Under the pieces are notes generated by a model. The model had not been told where the DNA came from. It did not search any database and saw only the letters and a program-made list of their open reading frames with translations. 64,000 bases of DNA from Hassallia byssoidea VB512170. GTDB lineage: Bacteria; Cyanobacteriota; Cyanobacteriia; Cyanobacteriales; Nostocaceae. Location: NCBI RefSeq assembly GCF_000817785.2, contig NZ_JTCM02000013.1, positions 33,670-97,669 of the forward strand, written 5' to 3'. Both the position numbers and the translations under genes were made by a program. This document shows positions 37,212-47,542 of this stretch, piece after piece. Position 1 is the stretch's first letter. Every line of letters starts with the position of its first letter.

Positions 37212-37935
37212 TTATACTAAGTTGTTGTTGATATAAACGTTTTCAGTAAACAAAGGTACGCAATCGCTAACATTAAAAGCTGCTGCTAATTCAACATCTA
37301 ACTCAAAACCTTTGGCAATCAATTCTTTTCCAGAACTGCATTGTTTCAAATACGTTAATAAATCATGCTTGAATGCATGAAAAGCTACTACAGCAGTTTC
37401 TGCTTCTGGTGATAGACTGCCATTTAAATAACTAAGAATTGCCCCAGCACCAATTAAATCTTCAAATGCTGGACGTAGGGTGTTATCTTCCCACTTTTCA
37501 CCTGCGGGAATTACTGCAATTCGAGATCCATATTTTTGAGCAAATTTTGCCACAGCTTCACTATTTCGCAAACAACCAGCGATGGTGGGAGTCTTTGGAG
37601 TCAGCAACGTCAGAGAGGAACCGTTAGGAGATGGTACAACCAGCTTAGTTCCCGCAGGAATTTTAGTTAGAGATGCAGGAGAAAGCGAATAACCATCTTT
37701 GGATAAACGACAAGATTGATAATTCTGCTTGTAGAGATTGTGCATAGTCAAGCGCTGACTCATCTCTCCATTGGTAGGGATAAATGATTGCACCATTGTT
37801 TGTAGCAATTTCTGTTGAAGTTGAGAAAGATAGAACATCAACTATAACAACGACATCACTAATAGGTGCGAGTTCAGAAACTCCTTTTGCACCCTATTCG
37901 CAGCGTAGGTTAAATTCTTCTTGGTCAAAAATCAT
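37212..37935 (-). pseudogene. 2-phosphosulfolactate phosphatase-like gene (ComB family), nonsense and frameshift
   Basis: From ATG 37935 the family start is clear (MIFDQEEFNLRCE), but codon 14, normally Trp in GAxGxSE, is TAG (near 37896). Reading on gives GAKGVSELAPISDVVVIVDVL and AIIYPYQWRDESALDYAQSLQ. A frameshift then leads to SCRLSKDGYSLSPASLTKIP and an otherwise complete C-terminus to 37212. Two independent lesions make it a pseudogene. Confidence 0.8.
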
Positions 37936-38201
37936 TTTTTATGATTGTGAATTTTTCTGCTATTTCTATTCGATTTCCACTACCGATCGCGTAAAAAGAA
38001 GCGATCTGCCCTTGGCAGCAGCGCTTCGCTATCGCGTCCTGGTATTGGTTGTTGATCGAGAATAATTTCCACACCATACGCTTGTAAATATTTCTGAAAA
38101 GCCTGTAAATCACTTACTAAGTAACAAATATGTCGTCTAGATACTGCATTATCCGGGTTTTTCTCAATACTAATATGAAGAGCGAATATTTCCCAGAACA
38201 T
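37925..38201 (-). pseudogene. VOC/glyoxalase-like gene fragment with frameshift
   Basis: The segment LHISIEKNPDNAVSRRHICYLV and FQKYLQAYGVEIILDQQPIPG matches the C-terminal half of a glyoxalase-fold protein. The ending FFLRDR-stop should read FFLRDPFGNRIEI. The expected GNRIEIAE continues in another frame to 37925. The N-terminal half is absent. Confidence 0.65.
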
Positions 38202-38544
38202 ACCGCACCTGATTCGCTTTGATTGTCTCAGGTTTAGGAATTTCAGTGAGTCTCAAAACTTTGCCGTAGAAAACCTGAGCAAGTATTAGATTTTCTGAAG
38301 TTTAGATAAGCATAAATTTAGTATGTTTAATTTTATCTGATGAAAAACCAGGATACACCAATAGCTATTTTTTCGCGCTTTACGGATGGTCAATTGAAGA
38401 AGTCGGGAATCTGACAACCTTTTACGCTACTCATTTTTATAAGATACAATAAATTGATAGACATACCGTTGTATAATACCTAGAGACAGAAAAATCCTAA
38501 CTGTTTGCAAAGATGACCAACACAGCGACAGTAAAGTAAAGAAT
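38202..38544. other. Gap upstream of the aldo/keto reductase
   Basis: 343 bp without a gene. GAAGTCGGGAATCTGACAAC at 38398-38417 is one half of the palindromic repeat seen complete at 39686-39716. Confidence 0.5.
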
Positions 38545-39525
38545 ATGAAATACGTTAATCTTGGCAAAACCGGACTGAAAGTATCGCGCCTGTCTCTTGG
38601 TACAATGACTTATGGCTCTCGCAAATGGCGAGAATGGATACTAGAAGAAGAAGAAAGTCGCCCATTTATCAAACTTGCTTTGGAGTTGGGGATTAATTTC
38701 TTTGATACCGCTGATGTTTACTCTTTGGGTGTTAGTGAAGAAATATTAGGGCGATCGCTCAAAGATTTTGCTAAAAGAGATCAAGTCATCATTGCTACCA
38801 AAGTTTACAGCCAAATGGGTGATGATCCCAATGATAAGGGACTATCTCGCAAACATATTTTTGATAGCATTGATGCTTCGTTACGACGACTACAGACAGA
38901 TTACGTAGATTTGTACCAAATTCACCGTTGGGACAACTCTACACCGATTGAGGAAACTTTAGAGGCACTGCATGATGTCATAAAATCGGGTAAGGTACGT
39001 TACATTGGTGCATCGAGTATGTACGCATGGCAGTTTGCCAAAGCCCTTTACACCGCAGACAAACACGGCTGGACGCGCTTTGTTTCCATGCAAAATCACT
39101 ACAACCTAGTTTATCGGGAAGAAGAACGAGAAGTAATACCCTTATCTCGCGCTGAGGGAATTGGGATAATTCCCTGGAGTCCCCTTGCACGCGGCTTTTT
39201 AGCTGGAAATCGGCAAAAGCAAAGCTACGGTGAGACTATAAGGGCGAAAACCGATGATTTTGCCCACAATCTCTACTATCAAGAGTCAGATTTTCAAATA
39301 GTTGATCGCGTCGTAGAATTAGCTAAACAACGTGGAGTTACCCCAACACAGATTGCTCTAGCTTGGCTGTTGCACCAACCGGGTGTAACCGCTCCTATCA
39401 TTGGTGCTAGTAAGATAGAACATCTTAAAGATGCAGTAGAGGCTGTAGATTTGGAACTTTCTTCAGACGAGCGGAAGTTGCTTGAGGAACCTTACAAACC
39501 TCATCCCATCTTAGGGCATCAGTAG
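38545..39525 (+). CDS. Aldo/keto reductase
   Basis: A 326-aa NADPH-dependent reductase of the AKR TIM-barrel family. LGKTGLKVSRLSLGTMTYGS is followed by FFDTADVYSLGVSEEILG (catalytic Asp and Tyr) and VIIATKVYS (catalytic Lys). YQIHRWDNSTP provides the His position. The C-terminal coenzyme-binding region is LLHQPGVTAPIIGASKIEHL. It is intact; the substrate is unknown. Confidence 0.92.
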   Translation: MKYVNLGKTGLKVSRLSLGTMTYGSRKWREWILEEEESRPFIKLALELGINFFDTADVYSLGVSEEILGRSLKDFAKRDQVIIATKVYSQMGDDPNDKGLSRKHIFDSIDASLRRLQTDYVDLYQIHRWDNSTPIEETLEALHDVIKSGKVRYIGASSMYAWQFAKALYTADKHGWTRFVSMQNHYNLVYREEEREVIPLSRAEGIGIIPWSPLARGFLAGNRQKQSYGETIRAKTDDFAHNLYYQESDFQIVDRVVELAKQRGVTPTQIALAWLLHQPGVTAPIIGASKIEHLKDAVEAVDLELSSDERKLLEEPYKPHPILGHQ

Positions 39526-39685
39526 AAAATGGGCGTTGCACAATTAAGGGATGCTTTATATCAGGGACGGGCAAGATGCCCATCCCACAAAAATATTAAT
39601 TTGAACAGACAATACAACGCGCATCTATTTAAATAATAGGGCAAACGCGCCTGAAAGTGTTATAATATAAGATTACCAATGGTCA

Positions 39686-39716
39686 GATTCCCGACTTCTT
39701 GAAAAAGTCGAGAATC
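39686..39716. repeat. Palindromic repeat after the aldo/keto reductase
   Basis: GATTCCCGACTT...AAGTCGAGAATC forms a 12-bp imperfect stem with a short loop. It is a dispersed cyanobacterial palindrome type, with a half copy at 38398. Confidence 0.65.
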
Positions 39717-39748
39717 TTGCAACCACTCAAAATTAATGATACAAAGCA

Positions 39749-40615
39749 CTAGTTGCCATAAAAGACCAGCGCCCGCAATTCAATGCTTTCGCGGGGTGGG
39801 GCATCCGGCGGACTTGTTGGGTCGTCGAAGGCAGTGTGTGCTGCAAACCGCGCCCGTCCATCCTCCGCAGAGTCGAAGCACTTGATAAATAACGCCTCAT
39901 TTGGTTGCAATTGTGGAAAATAAAACCAGCGGTGTGCTGGATTGTACGTAATTTCGTAAGTCTCGCCAACGCGATCGCGATATACAAGATCCGCAACTAC
40001 CAAATCTTTCGGCGCGATGCTTTGCGCGTCACACACCGCCAATGGAGACTCTTGAACTGTCAGAGCGATCGGTCGCCAGACGTTGACGATGCTGAACCGA
40101 TGTCGCAGAAGTTCATCGGGGTCATCTGTACCAAGTGCTGTCAGCACGGCACGAGCGCGACTATAGCCAGACTTGGCGGTGAAGTCGGTGTGTACCTGCT
40201 TTATTGGCTCTTCTACCCCGTTCTCACCCTGCTTCGCCCGCTCAATATTACGGAGGTTGTGGTCAAACACTAGCACCTTTTTTGCACCCGTCACATCTGT
40301 TAAAAGTTCCTCGGCTTCTCTATAATAGATGTGGCGCACTTCGTCATCGTCATAAAAGTCGCGGACAGCACTGTTGACAGAGGCGTAAGCAAATCCCTCT
40401 CGGTCTAGGGATAAGTCTTGTATAATCGGACGAGCATTGCGGATCGGCAGCTTGTGCTTTTCGTACACTTGGTTCTGTTTTGGAACACCTGGTGGTGGTT
40501 CGTAGGTGTAGTAAACAGGCTTTTCTGCCATTGGAGTCAGGTAATTGAGAACTGCCTCAACATAAGGCAAATCCTCTAAAACAGGTTTGGATAAAATTGA
40601 ATTGGATAGGCTCAT
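39749..40615 (-). CDS. CmcJ/NvfI-family oxidoreductase
   Basis: 288 aa matching the CmcJ/gibberellin desaturase-like (putative 2-oxoglutarate oxygenase fold) family. The features are KPVYYTYEPPPGVPKQN, FDHNLRNIERA, EPIKQVHTDFTAKSGYSRARAV (conserved H-x-D), RFSIVNVWRPI and the C-terminal FIKCFDSAEDGRARFAAHTAFDDP (conserved histidine). Members occur in secondary metabolism. It lies 3 bp from a decayed GST gene. Confidence 0.82.
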   Translation of the reverse strand: MSLSNSILSKPVLEDLPYVEAVLNYLTPMAEKPVYYTYEPPPGVPKQNQVYEKHKLPIRNARPIIQDLSLDREGFAYASVNSAVRDFYDDDEVRHIYYREAEELLTDVTGAKKVLVFDHNLRNIERAKQGENGVEEPIKQVHTDFTAKSGYSRARAVLTALGTDDPDELLRHRFSIVNVWRPIALTVQESPLAVCDAQSIAPKDLVVADLVYRDRVGETYEITYNPAHRWFYFPQLQPNEALFIKCFDSAEDGRARFAAHTAFDDPTSPPDAPPRESIELRALVFYGN

Positions 40616-40618
40616 ACC

Positions 40619-40900
40619 CTAACAGGATTTTGGATTAATTAGGTAATGGGTAATCGGTAATCGGTAATTGGGCATAGGTTTGGCTGTGCCGTGCGGAGGT
40701 TCCCTCCGAGTCCCGCACCTGCCGTCATTGGGGAGGACACCTGCCCTACTTTTGAGCAGCACCGAGGCAGTAGGTTCACCGAGAATCTTGGTAAATCTTT
40801 CTAAATAGTAACTCACGGGATTTTCAACTACCCGAATTGTAGGGCGATCGCGCACCACATTCCACCATTGCTGCAAGCGAGGTGTTTCTGAACGGCAAGC
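40619..40900 (-). pseudogene. Glutathione S-transferase C-terminal remnant
   Basis: Only the end of a GST-like protein is readable (TPRLQQWWNVVRDRPTIRVVENPVSYYLERF). It then runs into repeat sequence (GCGGAGGTTCCCTCCG core) and a TAATCGG tandem. The thioredoxin-like domain is absent. Confidence 0.6.
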
Positions 40901-40936
40901 ACTCTAAGCCTTCAACTGTATCTAGAAAAACAATCA

Positions 40937-41161
40937 TTATTGAGAGTAAATTTTATGTCTTGGCAATCGTTCATTATCAACTATTTTTTTGAAAGAATCA
41001 AAATATATTTCTCTTTGAATTGACTCGTATTCTGAGATTTCTTCTTTTATCCATCTGCTTAACATTTCCATAGCAGCGTGATTTTTTTGTAATTGTTCTT
41101 CTGGTGTTTGTCCCATATGCGGCAAAAATGGTGTCAAATAATGCTTACCTGTTACCGTCAT
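40937..41161 (-). CDS. Hypothetical protein
   Basis: 74 aa from ATG 41161 with an AGGAG site; the frame opens at 41218. The sequence (TGKHYLTPFLPHMGQTPEEQLQK, then AAMEMLSRWIKEEISEYESI) is helical and soluble-looking. I do not recognise a family. Confidence 0.5.
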   Translation of the reverse strand: MTVTGKHYLTPFLPHMGQTPEEQLQKNHAAMEMLSRWIKEEISEYESIQREIYFDSFKKIVDNERLPRHKIYSQ

Positions 41162-41260
41162 AGTTTCTCCTAAAAATAAACTTTTCTGAGGGCTTAGACA
41201 TATGCAGTAGTCAACCACCCTCCGATCTTACCTAATATAGTTCGTGAAACCCAAAACTAA

Positions 41261-42532
41261 CTACTCATACTCATGCAATGCCCCTAACTTGCCAATCCCC
41301 GACCATATCGAAGCCACGGCAATTACTACCAAAATCGTCCCGATTCCCCCACCAACAACGGCAACCACCGGACCAAATAAAGCCGCAGCCAAACCAGACT
41401 CAAAACCCCCCAACTCATTCGATGCACTAATAAACACACCATTAATAGCCGCAACCCGACCGCGTAAATAATCGGGAGTGCGAATTTGCACCAATGTCTG
41501 GCGAATCACAACGCTAATATTATCGAATGCGCCACTTAACGCCAACATCAGCAGTGACAGCCAAAACCAACGCGATAAGCCAAAGATAATCGTCACCACG
41601 CCAAAGCCGATAACTGATAAAAGTAGAGCTTTTCCGGCTTTGCGTAGGGGGGGCGAATGTACCAAAATTAACGCCATAATCAACGCACCAATTGAGGGTG
41701 CTGCTTGTAAATATCCCAGTTCTATCGGTCCTACCCGCAAAATATCTTTAGCAAAAATTGGTAGTAAGGCTGTCGCACCCCCAAACAATACGGCAAACAA
41801 ATCTAAGGTAATAGCTGCGAGAATTAACTGATTCTGCCAGACAAATTTAGCACCAGCAGATAATGCTTTGATGGAAAGTGGTTCTTTGGAAAGAATTGTT
41901 TTCGGCTTTTTAATCAAAGTTACGGAAACGAAAGACAAAAAGGTAATAAAAGCTGCAATTATATATACTCCCGTTGCACTACCTAAAGAAGCGATCGCAT
42001 ATCCTCCTATAGCTGGTCCCATTACTGAGGCAAGTTGAAAGCTGCTACTATTCCAAGTGGCTGCATTCGTAAACAAACTATTAGGTATCAACTGCCACAG
42101 AAGAGAATCGCTAGCAGGCTTGTTAAATGCTCTAGCAGCACCTGTTAGCAGCAAACAAGCATACACTAGATAAATTGGTGCTTGGGTATAGGAAGCTACT
42201 GCTAACCCCAGCGAAGATAAACACGATAGCAGCACTGTTATCATCATGATGCGTTTGCGATCGCATTTATCTGCCACATGTCCGGCAATTAATGTTAGCG
42301 CGAAGATTGGTAACACTTGTACCAAACCGACACCCCCCAAAACCATTGCTGAACCAGTGCGATCGTACAGTTCCCAACCCACTGCAATATTTCTAATTTG
42401 AAACCCTGTAAACAGCAGTACCCGTCCAATAATAAATAGTCGATAGTCACGAATTCTCAACGCTGCAAAGGCATCTTGTTTTACAGCCTCAGCTTTAAGG
42501 TGCTTTTTTAACTGACGATCGCTCGAAGACAT
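41261..42532 (-). CDS. MFS transporter
   Basis: 423 aa with about 12 predicted membrane segments. It has the MFS loop motif between TM2 and TM3 (GHVADKCDRKRIMMI) and the family's N-terminal FAALRIRDYRLFIIGRVLL. It belongs to the enterobactin exporter/macrolide-efflux-like type (DUF894-related). It overlaps the upstream MarR gene by 38 bp, so the regulator probably controls this pump. Confidence 0.88.
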   Translation of the reverse strand: MSSSDRQLKKHLKAEAVKQDAFAALRIRDYRLFIIGRVLLFTGFQIRNIAVGWELYDRTGSAMVLGGVGLVQVLPIFALTLIAGHVADKCDRKRIMMITVLLSCLSSLGLAVASYTQAPIYLVYACLLLTGAARAFNKPASDSLLWQLIPNSLFTNAATWNSSSFQLASVMGPAIGGYAIASLGSATGVYIIAAFITFLSFVSVTLIKKPKTILSKEPLSIKALSAGAKFVWQNQLILAAITLDLFAVLFGGATALLPIFAKDILRVGPIELGYLQAAPSIGALIMALILVHSPPLRKAGKALLLSVIGFGVVTIIFGLSRWFWLSLLMLALSGAFDNISVVIRQTLVQIRTPDYLRGRVAAINGVFISASNELGGFESGLAAALFGPVVAVVGGGIGTILVVIAVASIWSGIGKLGALHEYE

Positions 42533-42956
42533 GTTTAAGTAGAGTCAACCCTTCTTCAATGTGTGCAATTTCTTCTGTCGTCAGACTTTCTAGCAAGTCT
42601 GCAATGTGAGTGCGAGTTTGGGCAAGGGTTTGCTCAAGATGGTGCTTACCCTCAGGAGTAAGATTGAGAACCACCCGTCGTCTTTCCTGGGGATGGTCGC
42701 TACGTTGAATAAAATTACGCTGTACTAGCCGTTCTGTAGTTGTAGAAGCAGTAGCACAAGTTACGCCTAAATGTTCCGCAAGTTCTGATAAAGACGCTCC
42801 CGGATTGCGTTTGATGAATAGCATTGAGCGCAATTGCGGTATAGATAGAGACGCTACACTATTCTCACGCATATCCGCTCGGATAAACCGCATTAATAAC
42901 GGAATCGTATCCATTACTTTAACGGCACATTCTTGGGAGGGTTTACCGAGCTTCAT
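42495..42956 (-). CDS. MarR-family transcriptional regulator
   Basis: About 153 aa from ATG 42956; an alternative start at 43007 adds 17 residues. It is a winged-helix regulator with LSIPQLRSMLFIKRNPGASLSELAEHLGVTCATASTTTERLVQRNFIQR and the wing DHPQERRRVVLNLTPEGK. It overlaps the downstream MFS gene, a typical regulator-pump arrangement in which a ligand relieves repression of the transporter. Confidence 0.9.
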   Translation of the reverse strand: MKLGKPSQECAVKVMDTIPLLMRFIRADMRENSVASLSIPQLRSMLFIKRNPGASLSELAEHLGVTCATASTTTERLVQRNFIQRSDHPQERRRVVLNLTPEGKHHLEQTLAQTRTHIADLLESLTTEEIAHIEEGLTLLKHVFERSSVKKAP

Positions 42957-43167
42957 GGGGCTGTTTTTCTCCTGATTACATCGCCACCCGTGGATAAAGT
43001 CGTCCACAGATGATAGTCAAGCCTTTTCGGGTCAGTTTCGTCACCGGCAGTACATTCCTTGGTGGTATATTTAGGTTATCTAATTATTAGCTTCTCATAT
43101 ATTCTCCGAAAGTCAAGAGCCTATTTTTTTTAGAATGAGGGATAAATAAAATATTGTCTTAAAATTA

Positions 43168-43895
43168 TGCAAGAGTATTACAAACAAGACAAGAGCGTTT
43201 ATTCATGATGCCGGTTTCCATGACTATGCTCTCAAGTCTGCTCCCGGCATATTATCCATTCTGGCTCAAAACAAGATACAATCCGGATTGGTAGTAGACT
43301 TAGGTTGTGGAAGCGGATTATCGGCGCAAGAGTTCGTAAAAGCTGACTACCAAGTTCTTGGAATTGATATTTCTGAGTCAATGATTGCGATCGCACGAAC
43401 AAGAGCAAGAGTGCAGTGCGATCGCGTTTGCTCATTGTTCAAGGCTGATATTCCACTGTGTAATGCGGTTACGTCAATCGGTGAATGCCTTAATTATCTG
43501 TTTGATCCAGATAGCGATCAAAAAACACTAATTCATCTGTTCCATCGCATATATAACGCCTTAACTCCTGGAGGTGTCTTTATCTTCGACATTGCAGAAC
43601 CAGGACAGGTCACACAAGAACAGAATCGCGGATTTACTGAAGGAAAGGATTGGGTGGTACTCGTCGAGAAGCAGGAAAATCCAGAGCAAGAAACCTTAAC
43701 CCGTCGGATTATCAGCTGAGTGGAAGGTGGGAGAACACTACAGACGGGATGACGAAGTACACCGCCTGCGGTTATACAAAGCGACAGATATTGCCAGAGA
43801 ACTTGGTCAAGTCGGCTTTCAAGTTCAGACGATGCGTAGTTATGGTTAATATTCTCTGCCAAAAGCGAATGCAGCATTCATTGCACGCTAAGAAG
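43168..43895 (+). pseudogene. Class I SAM-dependent methyltransferase, multiply frameshifted
   Basis: The pieces join into one methyltransferase: MQEYYKQD (43168), a frameshift, AFIHDAGFHDYALKSAPGI, motif I VVDLGCGSGLSAQEF, then GIDISESMIAIARTRA and NALTPGGVFIFDIAEPG up to RRIIS-stop at 43719. The continuation GEHYRRDDEVHRLRLYKATD is in another frame and has an internal TAA before ending near 43895. At least three lesions. Confidence 0.75.
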
Positions 43896-43898
43896 TGA

Positions 43899-44407
43899 AT
43901 AATGCTTTTTCATTGCGGTCAAATCGATTCACATCCCGAATCCACTCATCAGCTAAACGCGATTTGAGCCGGGAAATCTGTGTTTATGCTTTGGGCGATC
44001 GTATCGGCAAAATAGTCTGATGAGAAGTTGTTGCCGTTTAAGATTGATACATCGTTCATTCAATAGCGGTCATATCAATTCGCCTCAATGTCAAAACGGA
44101 TAGTTAAGTTATTCATCAATTTTATTTATCGTTTTAAAAATAAATAATATTTGCTGTCATTAAGTAAAAACGAATAATATTGATTTCAAATCAAGCCAAG
44201 GTATTTTGCAGCAAAAAATCATTAGCTCATTGAAGCGCGATAACCCGGAGGGTTAAAGCTTTGCTTATCGCTCATTCAAATTTATGAGCGGGATTTGTCT
44301 GCTGATACTAGGCAAAACAAGCAAAACAATCTCAATCATGTGCCCTCACCTGAAAAAACGGGGAGGGACTAGGACGAAGACACATTAAATCATTAAGAGC
44401 AACAAAT
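43899..44407. other. Gap upstream of cadD-like gene
   Basis: 509 bp. I see no supportable gene. A GATAACCCGGAGGGTTAAAGC palindrome-like stretch lies near 44240. Confidence 0.4.
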
Positions 44408-45079
44408 ATGAGTTGGTTAATTGGTACTTTACTTATCGGGATTTCTGCTGCTTTTGCGACTACCTTTGATGATAATTTATATTTGACGGCTTTCTTTGGT
44501 AAAGTGAATCGTTCGTTTCGTCCCAAGCATGTTATTGTCGGTGAATTTGTGGGATTCACTGCCTTAGTATTTGCTAGTCTCCCTGGTTTCTTAGGTGGTT
44601 TAGTTCTTCCAGAAGCGTGGATTGGATTGCTAGGTTTGCTTCCAGTGGCAATTGGCGTGACTCATCTCATGAGTCGAGAAAATAATCAAGAAGTAGTGCA
44701 AGATGTGTCAGTTAACTTAAATGCTGCTAAACCTCAGCGTCAGAAAAAATCGCTATTTGCAATTTTACGCGATCGCCAAACTTACCGCGTCTCTGCTGTC
44801 ACCATTGCCAATGGGGGAAACAATATTGGAATCTATGTGCCATTATTTGCCAGTAGTAATCTTTCCAGTTTAAGCGTAATCTTATGTGTTTGCTATTTTA
44901 CGGTTGGATTGTGGTGTTTTATGTCTTACCACATGACTCGTAATCCTCTCATGGCTCCGGTTCTTGCCCGCTATGGTCGGAAAATCTTTCCCTTCGTATT
45001 AATCTGGTTGGGACTCTCTATCTTGATGAAAAGTGGAACCTTTCAACTTATACCTAGTTTTTCAACGCTTTATAATTAA
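44408..45079 (+). CDS. Cadmium resistance transporter (CadD-like) family protein
   Basis: 223 aa with about six membrane segments. The N-terminus GISAAFATTFDDNLYLTAFFG and the second repeat ANGGNNIGIYVPLFASSN match the CadD/LysE-type exporter family. A hydrophilic loop (about residues 95-120) separates the two halves. Metal specificity cannot be read from the sequence. It is intact and transcribed alone. Confidence 0.82.
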   Translation: MSWLIGTLLIGISAAFATTFDDNLYLTAFFGKVNRSFRPKHVIVGEFVGFTALVFASLPGFLGGLVLPEAWIGLLGLLPVAIGVTHLMSRENNQEVVQDVSVNLNAAKPQRQKKSLFAILRDRQTYRVSAVTIANGGNNIGIYVPLFASSNLSSLSVILCVCYFTVGLWCFMSYHMTRNPLMAPVLARYGRKIFPFVLIWLGLSILMKSGTFQLIPSFSTLYN

Positions 45080-45750
45080 GCACGCTCTTTGCGATACTCC
45101 TTCATAAGTCGCACTCTCTAAAACTTCTATTTAAGCAACTATGAAGAACAAGTATCTGTACTTATTCCCTCACTCACGCATAGCGCTATTGTTGACCATA
45201 AATAATCTATTAGTCCGTCACACCAACAATGCTTGGCTTACCAATTTTGGTGAATCTTTCTCTCTTTCTCTTCCTCTGCGTTCTCTGTCGCTCTGCGGTA
45301 GCCTTGTCTGCAACACGCTGCGCGAACGGCAACTTTGCACCCCGAAGCGAACCTTATTTAAAGAAAACAAACTTTGATTGACAAACTACTATGTTTTTGG
45401 TATAAAATATTATTACAAAAAATCAAGTTTAAAACGATGACCATTCGTAAGGCTAACTCGTTTTATTAACAATTTAGGACTTACGCTTTAAATCGGCGTA
45501 GTCCTTAATTTACGAGTGCGATAATTCATGAATTATCGCTACAGAAGATATGTTTTGCGCTCCTTCCTGCAATTGTTGAGAAAAGTAGCAAGCTGGGGTA
45601 TCACTCATGTTAGACAAAAATGGACAGCCTTGTTTTGAAATATTCGCTCGTAGCTCACAGACAGTCTAGTTAGAAGGCTGTCCATTTTTGTCCAGGTTTA
45701 GCCCAAGGGAGGAATAACCCATCTGCTACTTGCAACCGGGAGAAGAAACA
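45080..45750. other. Gap with dispersed repeats and a perfect 18-bp inverted repeat
   Basis: 671 bp without a supportable gene. 45270-45360 holds a dispersed repeat. 45614-45631 (ACAAAAATGGACAGCCTT) and 45674-45691 are perfect 18-bp inverted repeats resembling the MITE arms at 21589 and 34792, but the outer ends do not match, so this is a relative or an older copy. Confidence 0.6.
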
Positions 45751-46323
45751 TTACGGGCGATCGCCTGCGTGAGCTACTTCTTTTGTGACAGGAGAAATAT
45801 CGATCGCTTTTACCAAATCCTGCACAACATCCTGTAACCTCTGCTCAATTTCTGCATCTAGCTGGATACTCCCATCAGGTTGTATTTTAATTTGCTGATC
45901 TACAGTGTAAATAGTGCTAAGTATGTGCCTAGCTCCTAATTCTGACAGCACAGGTTTCAAAGCATATTCTATAGACAATAAATGAGCGATTGTCCCACCT
46001 GTGGCAAGTGGGAGTATGACTTTTCCTGCTAACGCTCTCTGCGGTAACAAATCCAAAAAGGCTTTTAGAACACCTGTGTATGCAGCTTTGTAAATTGGTG
46101 TCGCAATAATCACACCCGAAGCTTTTTCTAATAAAGCTTTCGGTTTTTCCAAGGCAGGACTATTGTAACGCCCAAATACTAAATCTTCAGCAGGGATATC
46201 ACGCGCCAAAATGATATCTACCGTGAAACCTTGTTGTGAGAGGATTTTGCTAGCGTACTCTACTAAGCTATAGCTTCGGGAAGGATGGGAAGGACTGCCT
46301 GCAATTCCTAAAATATGAGCCAT
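45751..46323 (-). CDS. NADPH-dependent FMN reductase (SsuE-like)
   Basis: 190-aa flavodoxin-like reductase: ILGIAGSPSHPSRSYSLVEYA (FMN phosphate loop), PALEKPKALLEKASGVIIATPIYKAAYTGVLKAFLDLLP and the ILPLATGGTIAHLL block. It matches SsuE-type reductases that feed reduced flavin to alkanesulfonate monooxygenase. The remnant of an ssuD-like gene directly upstream supports that original role. The reductase itself is intact. Confidence 0.88.
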   Translation of the reverse strand: MAHILGIAGSPSHPSRSYSLVEYASKILSQQGFTVDIILARDIPAEDLVFGRYNSPALEKPKALLEKASGVIIATPIYKAAYTGVLKAFLDLLPQRALAGKVILPLATGGTIAHLLSIEYALKPVLSELGARHILSTIYTVDQQIKIQPDGSIQLDAEIEQRLQDVVQDLVKAIDISPVTKEVAHAGDRP

Positions 46324-46353
46324 TTTGTCAAATCCTAGTAATAATTTCTCAGT

Positions 46354-46615
46354 TAATCTACGGTAGCTGCGGTTTTTTGTTTTACTTGTTGTTCGCTTAA
46401 TTCCCGATTGGCAACTATCTCGCCAAACGGACTAGTCAGCTATAATTCTACAACAGGTATATTTTCCAACGGTAAACGCCCAAAGAGTAATTCGTCGATG
46501 CGGTAGGCTTCTTGTAGATGCGGATAGCCAGAAAAGATGAAAGTCTCAATTCCCAAGTCTGCATATTCTAACATTCTTTGGGCAACGCCAGTCGATGTAT
46601 AACTTTTGCGAACTA
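46354..46615 (-). pseudogene. SsuD-like (LLM) monooxygenase C-terminal remnant
   Basis: [21 protein letters not shown], then [21 protein letters not shown] and [14 protein letters not shown] is the C-terminus of an alkanesulfonate monooxygenase. An in-frame TAG follows, then LTSPFGEIVANRELSEQQ to a normal-looking end at 46354. The N-terminal three quarters are missing. Confidence 0.75.
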
Positions 46616-47032
46616 CTACTCTTGCAAGTCTTCAATTTCCAAGGCGACAGATAGATTTCTGTATGCCTTTATTTCAATTGCATTTCCGCTCGGGTCGCTT
46701 AATAGCATCTTCGCTTGCTCTGCGTCGGTACCCACACCAGAAACATTTGGCTTTACTTTGAACTGAACCCTCATTTCATCAAGACGATTTGCAAGAGTCT
46801 CCCAATCATGCCACGCCAAAATCGCGCCGAAGTGACGCACGCCATGTTCTCTCATCGGTAAAACCTCAGAAGGTCGTTCGTGCAAAGTAATCTGAGCTTC
46901 AAAGAGAAATATGTCGAGCCACTTGTCACGGACACGACCGACTTTTGCACCAAAGGTGGTAACATAAAACTTTTTGGACTCTTCGAGGTCTCGGACGCTT
47001 AAGGCAAGATGAAAGATTGGGTGAAACATCAT
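46616..47032 (-). CDS. VOC-family (glyoxalase-like) protein
   Basis: 138 aa with the glyoxalase fold: [31 protein letters not shown] at the N-terminus and [17 protein letters not shown] near the end, with conserved His and Glu metal ligand candidates. It is complete, unlike the VOC fragment at 37925. The substrate is unknown. It lies between two LLM-monooxygenase remnants. Confidence 0.85.
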   Translation of the reverse strand: MMFHPIFHLALSVRDLEESKKFYVTTFGAKVGRVRDKWLDIFLFEAQITLHERPSEVLPMREHGVRHFGAILAWHDWETLANRLDEMRVQFKVKPNVSGVGTDAEQAKMLLSDPSGNAIEIKAYRNLSVALEIEDLQE

Positions 47033-47074
47033 GAGAGTTCTTTTTGATCGAAGGGCTTGAGGACTTCTAAAAAA

Positions 47075-47284
47075 CTACCACGCCGAGATAGCGGCTTGCA
47101 TGGCAATGCTGCTTGCGATCGCATCTTCTACAAAGTCAAAACCACGAATTAACAAAGTTGTCACCCCAACTTCATAGTAATCAAGCTTCTGCCACCACAG
47201 ACGTTGTGTAGCGATTGTACTAAGATGAAAATGCGTTGCTGAATGCTCTGCGTGAGGGTTGGATAGAGAAGTGCATTTAGACAC
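47075..47284 (-). pseudogene. LLM flavin monooxygenase C-terminal remnant
   Basis: QKLDYYEVGVTTLLIRGFDFVEDAI matches the conserved C-terminal stretch of luciferase-like monooxygenases (LLDYYDIGVTTLLIRGFDP in relatives). The rest of the gene is gone. Confidence 0.6.
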
Positions 47285-47399
47285 ATTTTCAACGGAACCA
47301 CTACCGACAGAAAGTCCCTTTTGGTCTTTGCCTAATGCATTTATAACACCTCATTGTTCAGCACTTACACCACAACTTCGCAGCCGGATTGTGAAGTAT

Positions 47400-47474
47400 T
47401 CCTCGACAATTTGACAAGTTATCAAAGAGGAGAAAAACTACGCAATATTGTGGACAAAAATGTAGGTTACTAAT
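47400..47474 (+). pseudogene. 2-hydroxyacid dehydrogenase C-terminal tail, copy 1
   Basis: The frame reads FLDNLTSYQRGEKLRNIVDK then NVGY-stop, the typical end of D-isomer 2-hydroxyacid dehydrogenases. No upstream catalytic sequence is present. Confidence 0.55.
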
Positions 47475-47542
47475 GCAAGAAGATTGTTTCGCACTGTTCT
47501 GGTCATTCTCCCAAATCTATCGTAGCGCGATCGCTTGCACTT

